From positions 1 to 64,000 of the forward strand of contig JAHBVL010000011.1 in the NCBI GenBank assembly GCA_019637585.1: a stretch of DNA of 64,000 nt, read 5' to 3'. Origin of the DNA: Thermomicrobiales bacterium. GTDB lineage: Bacteria > Chloroflexota > Chloroflexia > Thermomicrobiales > UBA6265. Below are positions 17,835 to 26,550 of this stretch, piece after piece; positions within the stretch are counted from its first letter, which is position 1, and every line of letters begins with the position of its first letter. Made by a program: the position numbers and the translations under genes. The notes below the pieces were generated by a model that worked only from the letters and a program-made list of their open reading frames with translations, had not been told where the DNA came from and did not search any database.

Positions 17835-19073
17835 CTACCGGTTCAGCGCCAGCTGAAATGGGTAGGTGTCGAGGAGCTCATGACCCGACTCGGTGACGAG
17901 CACCATCCGTTCCAGCTGGAATCCGCCAACGCCGTAGACGTAGAAGGGCATCTCTACGCTGAGCACCATGTTCGGCATGAGTGGCCGCTGCTCGTCTGCC
18001 GCGACAAAGGGCGCTTCCTCGAAGTGCTGGGTCAGCCCATCGCTGTGGCCATGGTGCCCCCGGCTGTACGACGTGAAACCGGCCGAATGCATCGCTCCGG
18101 AACCAATGGCGTGCAGATCGGCGAAGGTGCGGCCTGGTTGAACGGCAGCGGTGAGCTCCTCGAGCGCATGGTGGAGTGCGGTGTAGATCGTTTGCTGGTC
18201 CGGGGTCGGGTCGAGGGCGACTGTTCTGCCGATATCGCTGTGATAGCCGGCGATGTCCACCTGCATGTCGAACTTCACCGTTTGACCGGGTGCGACCCGG
18301 CCGGGAGCGTCGAGACCGAGACCGATTGCCGCAACGCCTTCGGCTTCGCGAAAGCCGACATATCGCTCGTTGTCGTCGGCGGCCTGCCGGACGGCAGCGT
18401 GATAGACGTTGTTGACGGCCAGCTCCGATTGTCCGGGGGAGAGAGACTGAATCGCCCTGGACATCCCAAGCTCCGCCAGTTCGCAGGCCCGCCGCAGGTG
18501 TTCGATCTCATCCGGGTCCTTGATAGCGCGCAGGTCGTCGAAAATGGCCGATGCCTCGACGAGCTCAACGCTCCGCAGCCGGGATTTCAGACGAGCGATC
18601 GCTCCACTGTCGACAAGATCGCGATCGAACCCAAGACGGCGAGCGCGAGGAGCGACGTGCCGGACGGCATCGGCGACCCGGTCGAAGACCTCGTCCAGGT
18701 CGAACTGGGCCGGGCGCGCAATCCGGTGGGTCCGAGCCGCGACGATCCGTTCGGCGATCGATCGGTCGGATCGATCGCGGATATCGATCGTTTCGAGCCA
18801 GCTGGTATAGGGAAAGAACGCCACATCGTTCGAAGGAGCGAGCGGATCGCGGCGGAATTCCCGTCCGGCTATCGCCCGGGCGCCGGTCGCACCGACGGCT
18901 GAGGCAAAGATGCCCGGCACACGCCAGTGGGTTGCGATGAAGTCACCTTCACCGGCCAGATAGTGAGCATTCTCGGGAGTCAGCGCCAAAAGTGCGTCGA
19001 GCCCATGCCGTTCGAGCGCGTCCAGGACACGCTCACGCCGGTCTGCTCCGCTGTACCAGATTTCTTCTGCCAT
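17835..19073 (-). CDS. M24 family metallopeptidase (Xaa-Pro type)
   Basis: 412 residues. A creatinase-like N-terminal domain (about 1-165, with ALLALTPENAHYLAGEGDF) is followed by the pita-bread catalytic domain. Metal ligands are visible: Asp in KFDMQVDIAGYHSDIGRT (two Asp spaced by 10), His in GHHGHSDGL, and Glu in LSVEMPFY and LERMVLVTESG. Members hydrolyse Xaa-Pro or related amide bonds in the cytoplasm. Its position between the binding protein and the permeases suggests it processes the imported oligopeptide-like compound. It could equally be a creatinase-like amidinohydrolase. Confidence 0.88.
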   Translation of the reverse strand: MAEEIWYSGADRRERVLDALERHGLDALLALTPENAHYLAGEGDFIATHWRVPGIFASAVGATGARAIAGREFRRDPLAPSNDVAFFPYTSWLETIDIRDRSDRSIAERIVAARTHRIARPAQFDLDEVFDRVADAVRHVAPRARRLGFDRDLVDSGAIARLKSRLRSVELVEASAIFDDLRAIKDPDEIEHLRRACELAELGMSRAIQSLSPGQSELAVNNVYHAAVRQAADDNERYVGFREAEGVAAIGLGLDAPGRVAPGQTVKFDMQVDIAGYHSDIGRTVALDPTPDQQTIYTALHHALEELTAAVQPGRTFADLHAIGSGAMHSAGFTSYSRGHHGHSDGLTQHFEEAPFVAADEQRPLMPNMVLSVEMPFYVYGVGGFQLERMVLVTESGHELLDTYPFQLALNR

Positions 19074-19134
19074 CCTGGCTCGTCCCCTCCAATTTCGCTT
19101 GCACTGATTCTATGCGGGCGGGCGATCTGAAGCT

Positions 19135-19168
19135 GACGGCTCCGGCGTCGCACAACGCCGGAGCCGTC
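19135..19168 (-). terminator. Intra-operon stem-loop after the binding-protein gene
   Basis: A perfect 14-bp stem (19135-19148 with 19155-19168) closes a 6-nt loop in the 133-bp gap between the binding-protein stop and the M24 start. There is no T-tract. This is the position where ABC operons often have an attenuator or a 3'-stabilising hairpin that raises binding-protein levels over the permeases. Confidence 0.7.
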
Positions 19169-19206
19169 GCCTCACTGATGACCGGATCGCCCGGTATGCC
19201 TGACGA

Positions 19207-20853
19207 TCAGGCGATGTCGACCTCACGCAGAACGATGTTGCCGATGGGAGAGAGAACCAGTCCGGTCACACCCGCGGCGGTGCCGATGGCCCGGCTCGGA
19301 TAGCCGAGGAACACACTCACCGAGTCGTCGAGCAGAATCTGCTGGACCTGTTTGTAGATCTCCTCCCTGGCAGCGGGGTCCGCTTCGATCTGTCCCTGAG
19401 CGGCCAGCTCGTTGACTTGCTCGTTGTTCAGACCGAGGCGCAGCTCAGCGCGGGTTCCCGTGTAGAGACCGGAAATGACATTATCCGGGTCGCCATTGTC
19501 CCAGGTCCAGTCGTTCAGGAATGCGGGGACATCGCCGGCACCGAGCGCTCCGAAGAATTCGGCGTCCGGAAGGCTGACCAGATTCGCCGTGATGCCGATC
19601 TCCGCCAGGTCAGCCTGAATCAGCTGTCCGAGCAGTGGCCAGAAGACATTGGTCCGGTTGTAGAGATCGAACGAAATGTCGCTGACCCCCGCTTCGGTCA
19701 GCAGCGCGGCAGCCTTCTCGGGATCGTAGGGGTATTGCTCGGCCAGCGATTCGTCATAGCCCAGTAGCCCCGGAGCGATCGGACCGGCGCCGAATGTGTA
19801 TTGACCGTAGAACGCGGCGTCCGCGATGTTCTGCTTGTTGATGGCATGCTGAACCGCTTGCCGAACCAGCAGGTTGTCGAACGGCGCCACGCTCTGGTTG
19901 AGGCCGAGGAACTGCACATTCCAGAAGACACCGGTGACCAGCTGCAGATTGGCGTCGGCCTCGACCCCTGCGGCGTCTTTCAGATCGATTTGATTGGCCA
20001 CGTCAATACCGCCGGTCGTCAGCTCGGCGAGACGGACCGCGTCATCCGGAATCGTGCGGAAAACGACCCGATCGATCGGCGGACGGCCACCCCAGTACTC
20101 GTCGTTGGCGGACAGAACGAGCTCGACGTCCCGGGTCCAGGAATCGACCTTGTACGGACCGGTGCCGGCGGCGTTGTCGCTGTACTCGGCGCCATAGGTC
20201 TCGAGCGCGGTTGGGCTGGCGATACCGGCGGCGAAAAGGGCGAGTTTGTCGAGCAGGAGGATGATCGGCCGCTTGAGGGTGAAGGTGACTTCGAGATCGC
20301 CGGTTGCGGCGATGCTCTCCACGTCGCCGAACACGACTTCGACGTAGGTGAAACCTTCCTGGTGCAGGGGATGCTCTGTATCGGTCTGCCGTAGGAAGTT
20401 GGTTTCGACCGCTGCCGCGTCGAATGGCGTGCCGTCGTGGAAGGTGACACCCGGGCGAAGCGAAAAGACATAGGTCAGGCCATCGTCCGACACCGTCCAG
20501 CTTTCGGCCAGCGCCGGTTCGATCTCGGGTCCGCCGTTTCGGTAGCGGGTCAGACCCTCGGAGATGTTCTCGTTGACCGGGATGATGCTGCCGTAACCGC
20601 TGCCACCCAGCAACGCCGGATCGAGGGTTACCGTTGCCTGCGGGATGGCGACAACGAGGGTTTTGTCACCATCCTGGAGCGAAAACGCCGGCGCTGCGCC
20701 GGTCAGATGACCGGTCTGCTGATAGAGCGCCGCGGCGGTGGCGGTGCCGATGCCCAGGCGAGTGAGATTGCCCACGAAGTCACGTCGCGAGAGTTCGTTG
20801 CCGTTGAGCGCATCGACGACAGCGCGGAGACCGGATTCATACGTTCGAGACAC
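19207..20853 (-). CDS. ABC substrate-binding protein, SBP_bac_5 family
   Basis: 548 residues from GTG 20853, with AGGAGG 6 nt upstream. A twin-arginine motif SRRDFVGNLTRLG lies at about residues 22-34, followed by a hydrophobic stretch, so export may be by Tat after a long n-region. The body shows SBP_bac_5 landmarks: ISEGLTRYRNGGPEIEPALA, VFSLRPGVTFHDGTPFDA and VNQIDLKD. These proteins bind oligopeptides, nickel or other small molecules and deliver them to the DppB/DppC pore encoded downstream. Confidence 0.92.
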   Translation of the reverse strand: MSRTYESGLRAVVDALNGNELSRRDFVGNLTRLGIGTATAAALYQQTGHLTGAAPAFSLQDGDKTLVVAIPQATVTLDPALLGGSGYGSIIPVNENISEGLTRYRNGGPEIEPALAESWTVSDDGLTYVFSLRPGVTFHDGTPFDAAAVETNFLRQTDTEHPLHQEGFTYVEVVFGDVESIAATGDLEVTFTLKRPIILLLDKLALFAAGIASPTALETYGAEYSDNAAGTGPYKVDSWTRDVELVLSANDEYWGGRPPIDRVVFRTIPDDAVRLAELTTGGIDVANQIDLKDAAGVEADANLQLVTGVFWNVQFLGLNQSVAPFDNLLVRQAVQHAINKQNIADAAFYGQYTFGAGPIAPGLLGYDESLAEQYPYDPEKAAALLTEAGVSDISFDLYNRTNVFWPLLGQLIQADLAEIGITANLVSLPDAEFFGALGAGDVPAFLNDWTWDNGDPDNVISGLYTGTRAELRLGLNNEQVNELAAQGQIEADPAAREEIYKQVQQILLDDSVSVFLGYPSRAIGTAAGVTGLVLSPIGNIVLREVDIA

Positions 20854-21300
20854 GTCAAACCTCCTGTATAGATGAAGAGAGACCGTTTATCGCGTGGATG
20901 TGGGGAGGGCAGGCAAATCGAACCGCGTGCCCTCGGTGCACAGCCGGTGGGGACTGTGCGGCGCCGGTTCAACAGGAAAGATGCTGATGCGACGAGCCGA
21001 GCAGATCGACATAGGATGCGTAATTCGGCAGGAATGCCCAGCTCGGGCACCGATCGTGCGCTGCGGTGTGGGAGATTTGGTTGGAGAGAGGCGCCACGCG
21101 TGTCCTGTGCTTTCACTGGACGGCTATCAATCGTCATCCAGGCGTTATTCTACAGTAATGGATAAACAACTGCATTGAAGCATCAGAGCGGGTGCCCGAT
21201 TCGACCTCACCGCCGGGGACCGACGGCACCGTTTCCCACGAAAAACAGAAACGGGGTCTGCGGCTACGGGGATTGATGGGACCTCCTCCAGTAGCCGGGG
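20854..21300. other. Leader and upstream region of the binding-protein gene
   Basis: 447 bp between two minus-strand genes. A 7-bp stem, CCGTTTC with GAAACGG around a 12-nt loop at about 21229-21254, could end the GMC transcript. No convincing riboswitch or operator dyad is visible, and the TGGATA-N3-TATCCA dyad of the 30-44 kb island is absent here. Confidence 0.4.
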
Positions 21301-22806
21301 CTATGCGTTCAGCAACCCGGCCACGATCTTTTCGGCCGCGGCCAGGGTGGGCAGGTTCGTGTTGGCCCAGGTGACCGAGGGGAAGATCGACGCATCGGCG
21401 ATGTACAGGTCGCCAACGCCATAGACCGCGCCGGTCGGGTCGACTACGGCCAGGGAGTCGGAGGAGGGTCCCATTTTGCAGGTGCTGCTGGGGTGATAGT
21501 CGTGCGCGCTGCTGATCGGGATCTGGGCGCGAATCTGATCGTTCGAGAGACATTCCACGAATGGACCCATCTCTTTTCCAATGAGAGACGCCAGCGGCTC
21601 GGTGGCGCCGAGCTCTCGCGCCAGAAGCAAACCATCGAGCAGCGCATCGAGATCGTAGTTCTCCGGATCGGTCAGGTAGCAATGTTCGATATGCGGTTGC
21701 GCTTCTGGATCGTCGCTGGCGATCCGGACGCGTCCCGTTGATTTTGGCGCCATCACGCCTGTGGCGATCAGGACGCTCCAGTCTCCCGGTCCGTTGCGAT
21801 GGGCGATGGGATAAAGGTGCATGTCGAAGGGCCCTTCGCACCGTTTCGAGCTGAAGAGCCCAATCGTTCCCTCCTCGCGGGGGAGTCCGCCCTGGTCGAC
21901 GAAGTCGTCGAGCATCTTTGTCAGTTCCGGAGTACCGGAGTAGTCGACAGACAACGCCGGGTGATCCTGCAGATTCCGTCCAACACCGGGCAGATCGATC
22001 TGGACGTAGATGCCGTGCGCTTCAATGTCCGCGGGATCGCCAATCCCGGATCGCTGGAGCAACAGGGGTGTTCCGTATGCTCCTCCTGCCAGCACCACTC
22101 TGCTTCCCCGCACGGCGTGCGAACCGTCCGGACCGCGTGCCGCGACGCCGATCACATGATCGCCATCGAGCAACACGCGTTCCACAAGGGTGTCCGGCAT
22201 CAATTCGAAATTCGGCAGATCGCGGACCGGATCGACATAGGCGAAGGATGCGTTCCAGCGCAACCGATCAGAGATGTTGACAGGTCCCGGCCCCAACCCA
22301 TGATCCTCATCCAACGAGCTGAAATCGGCAATTGGTGGCAACCCAATAGCCGGCGCCGCTTCGAGCACAAGCTGGTGGAATGGGGTCAGGTCGGACGAAT
22401 CGGGCACGAAGACGCGAAATCGCTCGTTGGCCATCCGCAGATAGGGAAGCAGTCCTGCGGCTCCCCAACCGGGATTTCCCGCTGCCTCCCAGGCGTCGTA
22501 GTCACTACGATGTCCCCATACCACCGCGCAACCGTTGTGCGACGAACAGCCACCCATGACTCTGGCCCGCTGCATGGCGATGCCGGTTCGACCGTGGACG
22601 CCGCTGTTCGCATAGCCCCAGGAGTAGTGGTCCACAGGCATGATGGTGGGGTCGAGCAGCGCTCTGGGCCACCGGCCGGAGGTGTGCGGCCCGAAATCCG
22701 GTCCTGCCTCGATGAGCACAACGCGCTCGCCGGCTTCGGCCAGCCGTCCGGCCACTGCGCACCCTGCGGTTCCTCCGCCTACGACGATCGTCGGTTCCTG
22801 GGACAT
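21301..22806 (-). CDS. GMC family FAD-dependent oxidoreductase
   Basis: 501 residues from ATG 22806; an ATG six codons earlier has the ribosome site GAGGGAG inside it, so the inner start is preferred. The N-terminal FAD motif is VVGGGTAGCAVAGRLAEAGE and MGGCSSHNGCAVVWGHRSDY is the GMC signature-1 region. The C-terminal active-site His/Asn pair lies in DYHPSSTCKMG and VTWANTNLPT. Members oxidise alcohols such as choline, glucose or glycols. It lies upstream of the peptide-type operon but 447 bp away, so shared regulation is uncertain. Confidence 0.92.
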   Translation of the reverse strand: MSQEPTIVVGGGTAGCAVAGRLAEAGERVVLIEAGPDFGPHTSGRWPRALLDPTIMPVDHYSWGYANSGVHGRTGIAMQRARVMGGCSSHNGCAVVWGHRSDYDAWEAAGNPGWGAAGLLPYLRMANERFRVFVPDSSDLTPFHQLVLEAAPAIGLPPIADFSSLDEDHGLGPGPVNISDRLRWNASFAYVDPVRDLPNFELMPDTLVERVLLDGDHVIGVAARGPDGSHAVRGSRVVLAGGAYGTPLLLQRSGIGDPADIEAHGIYVQIDLPGVGRNLQDHPALSVDYSGTPELTKMLDDFVDQGGLPREEGTIGLFSSKRCEGPFDMHLYPIAHRNGPGDWSVLIATGVMAPKSTGRVRIASDDPEAQPHIEHCYLTDPENYDLDALLDGLLLARELGATEPLASLIGKEMGPFVECLSNDQIRAQIPISSAHDYHPSSTCKMGPSSDSLAVVDPTGAVYGVGDLYIADASIFPSVTWANTNLPTLAAAEKIVAGLLNA

Positions 22807-22930
22807 GATCTTCTCCCTCGGCATCAGGTTGCGATTCTGGTGTATTCGGCATTATCCGCATTTGCCACAGCGCGCGCCCTCAGGTATTCATGATGGAGTG
22901 ATGAAGAGGATCGTCCGAAAGGGAAACGTC

Positions 22931-23458
22931 GTGTCAACGCGATTGCTCTTTGTGCGAGCGGTGAATGTCGGGGGCTGCAAGCTGCCGATGCAGGAATTTC
23001 GCGAACTGCTGAACGAGCTGGGCGCCGGGCGGGTGCAGACCTATATCGCTTCGGGCAATGCCGTTGTCGATATCGATGGCGATGCAGACGCTTTCGACCG
23101 GGCGGTCGAGAGGGAGATGGAGCAACGCTTTGGCTGGTTTCGCGAAGTGATGTCGCGGACGCCCGACGAAGTCCGGCAAGCGCTCGATGCCTACCCGTTC
23201 GACGTCGTCGAACCCAAGTACTCGTATGTGGTTTTCCTTGCTGAAGCGCCCGCGGAGGAAAACATCCGCATCGCCCGCGAAATCGACACCGGCGACGATC
23301 AGTGGTCGGTTCTCGGCAGAGAAATTCACCTGCAATATGCCGGCGGCGCCGGCAAGGCCAATCCAGGCATCGACAAATCCCTCCGCCGCCTCCGAGTCCC
23401 CGGCACCGCCCGCAATCTCAATACGGTGCGGAAGATGCTCGAGATGGCGGGGGAGTAG
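22931..23458 (+). CDS. DUF1697 family protein
   Basis: 175 residues from GTG 22931, with AAAGGGA upstream; an ATG ten codons earlier is an alternative. LLFVRAVNVGGCKLPMQEF is the family opening (usually R-G-I-N-V-G-G), followed by GAGRVQTYIASGNAVV (usual V-x-T-Y-x-x-S-G-N-V). The ending GTARNLNTVRKMLEMA is also conserved. DUF1697 has no established function; structures show a two-domain alpha/beta fold. Here the usual Gly-Ile of the first motif is Ala-Val. A heptamer repeat array starts right after the stop codon. Confidence 0.9.
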   Translation: MSTRLLFVRAVNVGGCKLPMQEFRELLNELGAGRVQTYIASGNAVVDIDGDADAFDRAVEREMEQRFGWFREVMSRTPDEVRQALDAYPFDVVEPKYSYVVFLAEAPAEENIRIAREIDTGDDQWSVLGREIHLQYAGGAGKANPGIDKSLRRLRVPGTARNLNTVRKMLEMAGE

Positions 23459-23461
23459 TTC

Positions 23462-23496
23462 GTCGGCAGTCGGCAGTCGGCAGTCGGCAGTCAGCA
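23462..23496. repeat. Heptamer tandem array, unit GTCGGCA
   Basis: Five 7-bp units (four GTCGGCA and one GTCAGCA) begin 4 bp after the stop of the DUF1697 gene. The same unit follows the stop of the SH3b gene at 46501-46556. Shorter two-unit traces (GCAGTCR) follow the stops at 27861 and 44201. Confidence 0.85.
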
Positions 23497-23690
23497 GGCA
23501 GTCGGCGATAGGCACCCCATGTTCTCTGGTGATGCGATGGTGCCGCGCCCCGAGGCCCCGAGGCCCCGAAAGCTTCCTGTCAGGGTGAATTGCTGGAGTG
23601 GCATGGCTTGCCGATTCTTCGACTTGTCTGGCCCTTGTCCCCGCCTCATACTACGTACGAAGGATGTTCGCTGGTGAGGAGCGGTGCAGA

Positions 23691-24119
23691 GTGGTTCAAC
23701 GTGGGTTTTACGGCGGCATAGTCAGTGAAGAACGCAAGGCGACGCATGCACCCGGTGCGCCAGGGGCTTCTGTCTCGCCGCAACGGCCTGGCCAGACGCC
23801 CGATCACACCGATCTCCGTGGGCAGGTGGTCGACGCGTCGCCCTTTCAGGCGGGGCCAGCTCGCCGGCCGCTGACCCAGTACGGCACAGCGCAGGAGATC
23901 AGCAATCTTCTCCCGGCGCCCGACGAAGCCGCGCAACCCGCCGATTTCGAGCAGTCTCCGGCCTCGTTCCAGGAGCAGCGAAAAGCGCTTCCCTGGCAGA
24001 ATCCCCCGGTTCGCCCAACGTCAGCGTTCGCATTCGATCAGGGGATCTCGCCGACGCCACCCGCTCTGCCGGCTAACGAAGCCGCCGCACTGGCTGAATC
24101 CTCCGCTGTCGAGGGGTAA
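23691..24119 (+). CDS. Hypothetical proline/glutamine-rich protein
   Basis: 142 residues from GTG 23691, which has GAGGAG 9 nt upstream. I do not recognise it. The sequence is rich in Pro, Ala, Gln and Ser, has no hydrophobic segment, and looks disordered (LTQYGTAQEISNLLPAPDE is the most structured part). Codon use is compatible with coding. It lies alone between the DUF1697 gene and the dehydrogenase cluster on the same strand. It may be a real low-complexity cytoplasmic protein or a spurious frame. Confidence 0.4.
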   Translation: MVQRGFYGGIVSEERKATHAPGAPGASVSPQRPGQTPDHTDLRGQVVDASPFQAGPARRPLTQYGTAQEISNLLPAPDEAAQPADFEQSPASFQEQRKALPWQNPPVRPTSAFAFDQGISPTPPALPANEAAALAESSAVEG

Positions 24120-24307
24120 TTCCCCGCGTCTCCGCCCCCAAAACGGTGGTTTACGGAAATCTGCTGGCTGGTTCGGTACAATTGATCGAACCGGTGAGGA
24201 TGACCTCGCTCGTCCAGAATCAGGTGTGTGCAACGCGGCCTTTGCTCAGGCATACCAGTCGCGGGCATCCTGCTTTGCTGACAAGACTGGAATAGCCGGA
24301 GACCAGA

Positions 24308-25381
24308 ATGGCAACGACCCAAAGTTCAACGAAGAAACGAAAGTCGGCAAGCTCCGGGGCCAATGGCGCCAAACCGGACGTGCCTGGCGTATCGGCCGAA
24401 AAACTCCTCGAGTTCTACAACCAGATGGTCTATGTCCGTCTCTTCGAAGAGGCGTGCCAGCGGGCGTTCCGGCAGGGGCGCGTCGGTGGTTATCTGCACG
24501 TCTACATCGGACAGGAAGCGGTGGCGGTCGGGTTGCTGGATACCTACCAACCGGAAGACCGGGTCATCACCGCCTATCGCGATCACGCCCATGCGCTCCT
24601 GCTCGGCAGTCCGCCCAATGAGGTGATGGCCGAGCTCTATGGAAAAGGAACCGGCATCGTCAAAGGCAAAGGGGGCTCGATGCACCTCTTCGACGTGCCA
24701 AATGGGCTGATGGGCGGATATGGCATCGTCGGCGGGCATATCCCGCTCGGTGTCGGCATGGCCTACGCCATGGCCTATCAGCAAACGGGCGGGATCGTCC
24801 AGCTCTACTTCGGCGACGGCGCCATCCACAATGGCGCATACCACGAGGCTGCCAATCTGGCCGGGCTTTGGGGCAAGTCGGGGATGAACCCCACGCTCTT
24901 CATTCTGGAGAACAACCAGTACGGGATGGGCACCAGCGTCGAGCGGGCCACGGCCAACACCGATCTCGGTTCGAAATTCGCGTCCTACGGCATCGAGCAC
25001 GAAAAGGTCGATGGCATGGATGTGGTGGCCATGAACGAAGCGGCCCATCGACTGAGCAAGCAGGTGCGGGAAACGGGTGTGCCATTCGCCATCGAAGCGA
25101 TGACCTACCGGATCGCTCCGCATGGCGCCGCCGACTTTCTGGAGAAGTATCGCTCTAAAGAGGAAGTGAAAGAGGCTCGCAAACGCGACCCGATCGGTCT
25201 TCTCGAACAGCGCATTCTCGATGCCGGCGCTGCCGACGAAGAGGCGCTCGAAACGATCCGCAAAGCCAACAAGGAGATCGCGGACGCGGCGGTGACATTC
25301 GCCGAAGAGAGTCCCGATCCGGACATCGCCGAGCTCTATACCGATGTCTATGCGGACTCCCCGGAGGTGCATAGTGCATAG
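24308..25381 (+). CDS. pdhA: 2-oxoacid dehydrogenase E1 component, alpha subunit
   Basis: 357 residues. The thiamine diphosphate motif begins at G169-D-G171 and ends at N202-N203 (GDGAIHNGAYHEAANLAGLW through ILENNQYGMGT). The E1alpha phosphorylation-loop region is YRIAPHGAADF. It decarboxylates pyruvate or a related 2-oxoacid and passes the acyl group to the E2 lipoyl arm. The first about 28 residues are a Lys/Ser-rich tail. Start supported by GGAG 6 nt upstream. The last codons (VHSA and the stop) lie inside a heptamer repeat array, so the natural C-terminus has been replaced. It could instead be an acetoin dehydrogenase subunit. Confidence 0.9.
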   Translation: MATTQSSTKKRKSASSGANGAKPDVPGVSAEKLLEFYNQMVYVRLFEEACQRAFRQGRVGGYLHVYIGQEAVAVGLLDTYQPEDRVITAYRDHAHALLLGSPPNEVMAELYGKGTGIVKGKGGSMHLFDVPNGLMGGYGIVGGHIPLGVGMAYAMAYQQTGGIVQLYFGDGAIHNGAYHEAANLAGLWGKSGMNPTLFILENNQYGMGTSVERATANTDLGSKFASYGIEHEKVDGMDVVAMNEAAHRLSKQVRETGVPFAIEAMTYRIAPHGAADFLEKYRSKEEVKEARKRDPIGLLEQRILDAGAADEEALETIRKANKEIADAAVTFAEESPDPDIAELYTDVYADSPEVHSA

Positions 25382-25424
25382 TGCATGGTGCATGGATCGA
25401 GACGGGAAGACGGGGAGACGGGGA
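25366..25424. repeat. Heptamer then octamer arrays at the E1alpha stop
   Basis: Four 7-bp units (GGTGCAT/AGTGCAT) run from 25366 to 25393 and include the E1alpha stop codon. Three 8-bp units (GACGGGAA, then GACGGGGA twice) follow at 25401-25424. The heptamer matches 7863-7911 and the octamer matches 50254-50333. Confidence 0.85.
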
Positions 25425-25457
25425 ATCTGTTCCTCGCCCCGTCCTCTCCTGACTGCC

Positions 25458-25542
25458 GGGATATCCCTCACCCTGCCCTCTCCCGCGGTCGGGAGAGGGT
25501 TCTTGTCCATTTGCCATTTGCCTTTTGCCCTTTGCCTTTTGC
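25458..25542. repeat. Composite repeat, copy A
   Basis: Bases 25458-25508 form a 51-bp sequence found again, exactly and inverted, at 33814-33864. Its core is a palindrome-like CCCTCTCCC-GCGGTC-GGGAGAGGG (25476-25499). It is followed by five 7-bp units (CATTTGC, CTTTTGC, CCTTTGC types) at 25508-25542. It lies between the E1alpha and E1beta genes and would place a strong hairpin in their shared transcript. Confidence 0.85.
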
Positions 25543-25561
25543 CCAGTTCCGAGGTCCTCCC

Positions 25562-26548
25562 ATGCCAGTCATGACCTATCGCGACGCAATCAAGTCGGCT
25601 ATGGCCGAGGAAATGGAGCGGGACGAATCGGTCGTGCTGCTCGGCGAGGATATCGGTCTCTATGGCGGCACGCATCTGGTGACCGATGGGCTGCTGGACA
25701 AGTTCGGCTCCAAGCGGGTCATCGACACGCCGATCGCGGAAGGTGGGTTCACCGGTGCGGCGATCGGTATGGCCATGATGGGAATGCGGCCGATCGTGGA
25801 AATGATGACCTGGAACTTCTCGTTCCAGGCGGCCGACCAGATCATCCAGAACGCGGCCAAGATTCGCTACTTCTCTGGTGGACAGGCGTCGGTGCCGCTG
25901 GTCATCCGCGGTCCGAATGGCGGCGGCGTCCAGCTCTCCGCACAACACACCCACAGCCTGGAAGGCTTCTACGGTCACTTCCCGGGACTGAAGGTGGTTG
26001 CGCCGGTGACGCCGCATGACGCCAAAGGGATGATGATCGAGGCCATTCGCGACCCCGACCCGGTGCTGATTCTCGAAGCGGGCGCTCTCTATGGAACCAA
26101 AGGCGAGGTTCCGGAAGGGGAGTACACCGTCGAGTTCGGCAAAGCACGCATCGCCCGGGAAGGAACCGATGTCTCGCTCATCGGATATGGTCGGCAGGTG
26201 AACCTGCTGCTCAAAGTTGCCGAGCGGTTGCAGGCGGATGAGGGGATCACCGCCGAAGTCATCGATGTTCGCTCGATTCGGCCATTCGACGAGGAAACCC
26301 TCGTCAACTCTGTGATGAAAACCAACCGAGCGGTGGTGGTCGAAGAGCAGTGGCGCTGGTTCAGCGTCGCCAGCGAGGTCGCCGCCTCGATTCAGGAGCA
26401 CGCGTTCGACTATCTAGACGCGCCGGTCGAGCGAGTCAGTGGCGCGGAGACGCCAGCGCCCTACGCGCGAAACCTTGAAGCCGCCGCATTTCCGAACGAA
26501 GAGCAAATCATCGACGCCGTTCGCCGCGTCGCCTACCGGAGGGCCTGA
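25562..26548 (+). CDS. pdhB: 2-oxoacid dehydrogenase E1 component, beta subunit
   Basis: 328 residues from ATG 25562, normal length. The sequence opens MTYRDAIKSAMAEEMERD and LLGEDIGLYGG, followed by VIDTPIAEGGFTGAAIGMAM and QLSAQHTHSLEGFYGHFPGL, all standard for E1beta. The C-terminal domain ends with DVRSIRPFDEETL and VSGAETPAPYARNLE. It pairs with E1alpha to form the TPP-dependent decarboxylase. The gene is separated from E1alpha by 180 bp of repeats, unusually large for this operon, and is followed 2 bp later by the E2 gene. Confidence 0.95.
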   Translation: MPVMTYRDAIKSAMAEEMERDESVVLLGEDIGLYGGTHLVTDGLLDKFGSKRVIDTPIAEGGFTGAAIGMAMMGMRPIVEMMTWNFSFQAADQIIQNAAKIRYFSGGQASVPLVIRGPNGGGVQLSAQHTHSLEGFYGHFPGLKVVAPVTPHDAKGMMIEAIRDPDPVLILEAGALYGTKGEVPEGEYTVEFGKARIAREGTDVSLIGYGRQVNLLLKVAERLQADEGITAEVIDVRSIRPFDEETLVNSVMKTNRAVVVEEQWRWFSVASEVAASIQEHAFDYLDAPVERVSGAETPAPYARNLEAAAFPNEEQIIDAVRRVAYRRA

Positions 26549-26550
26549 GC

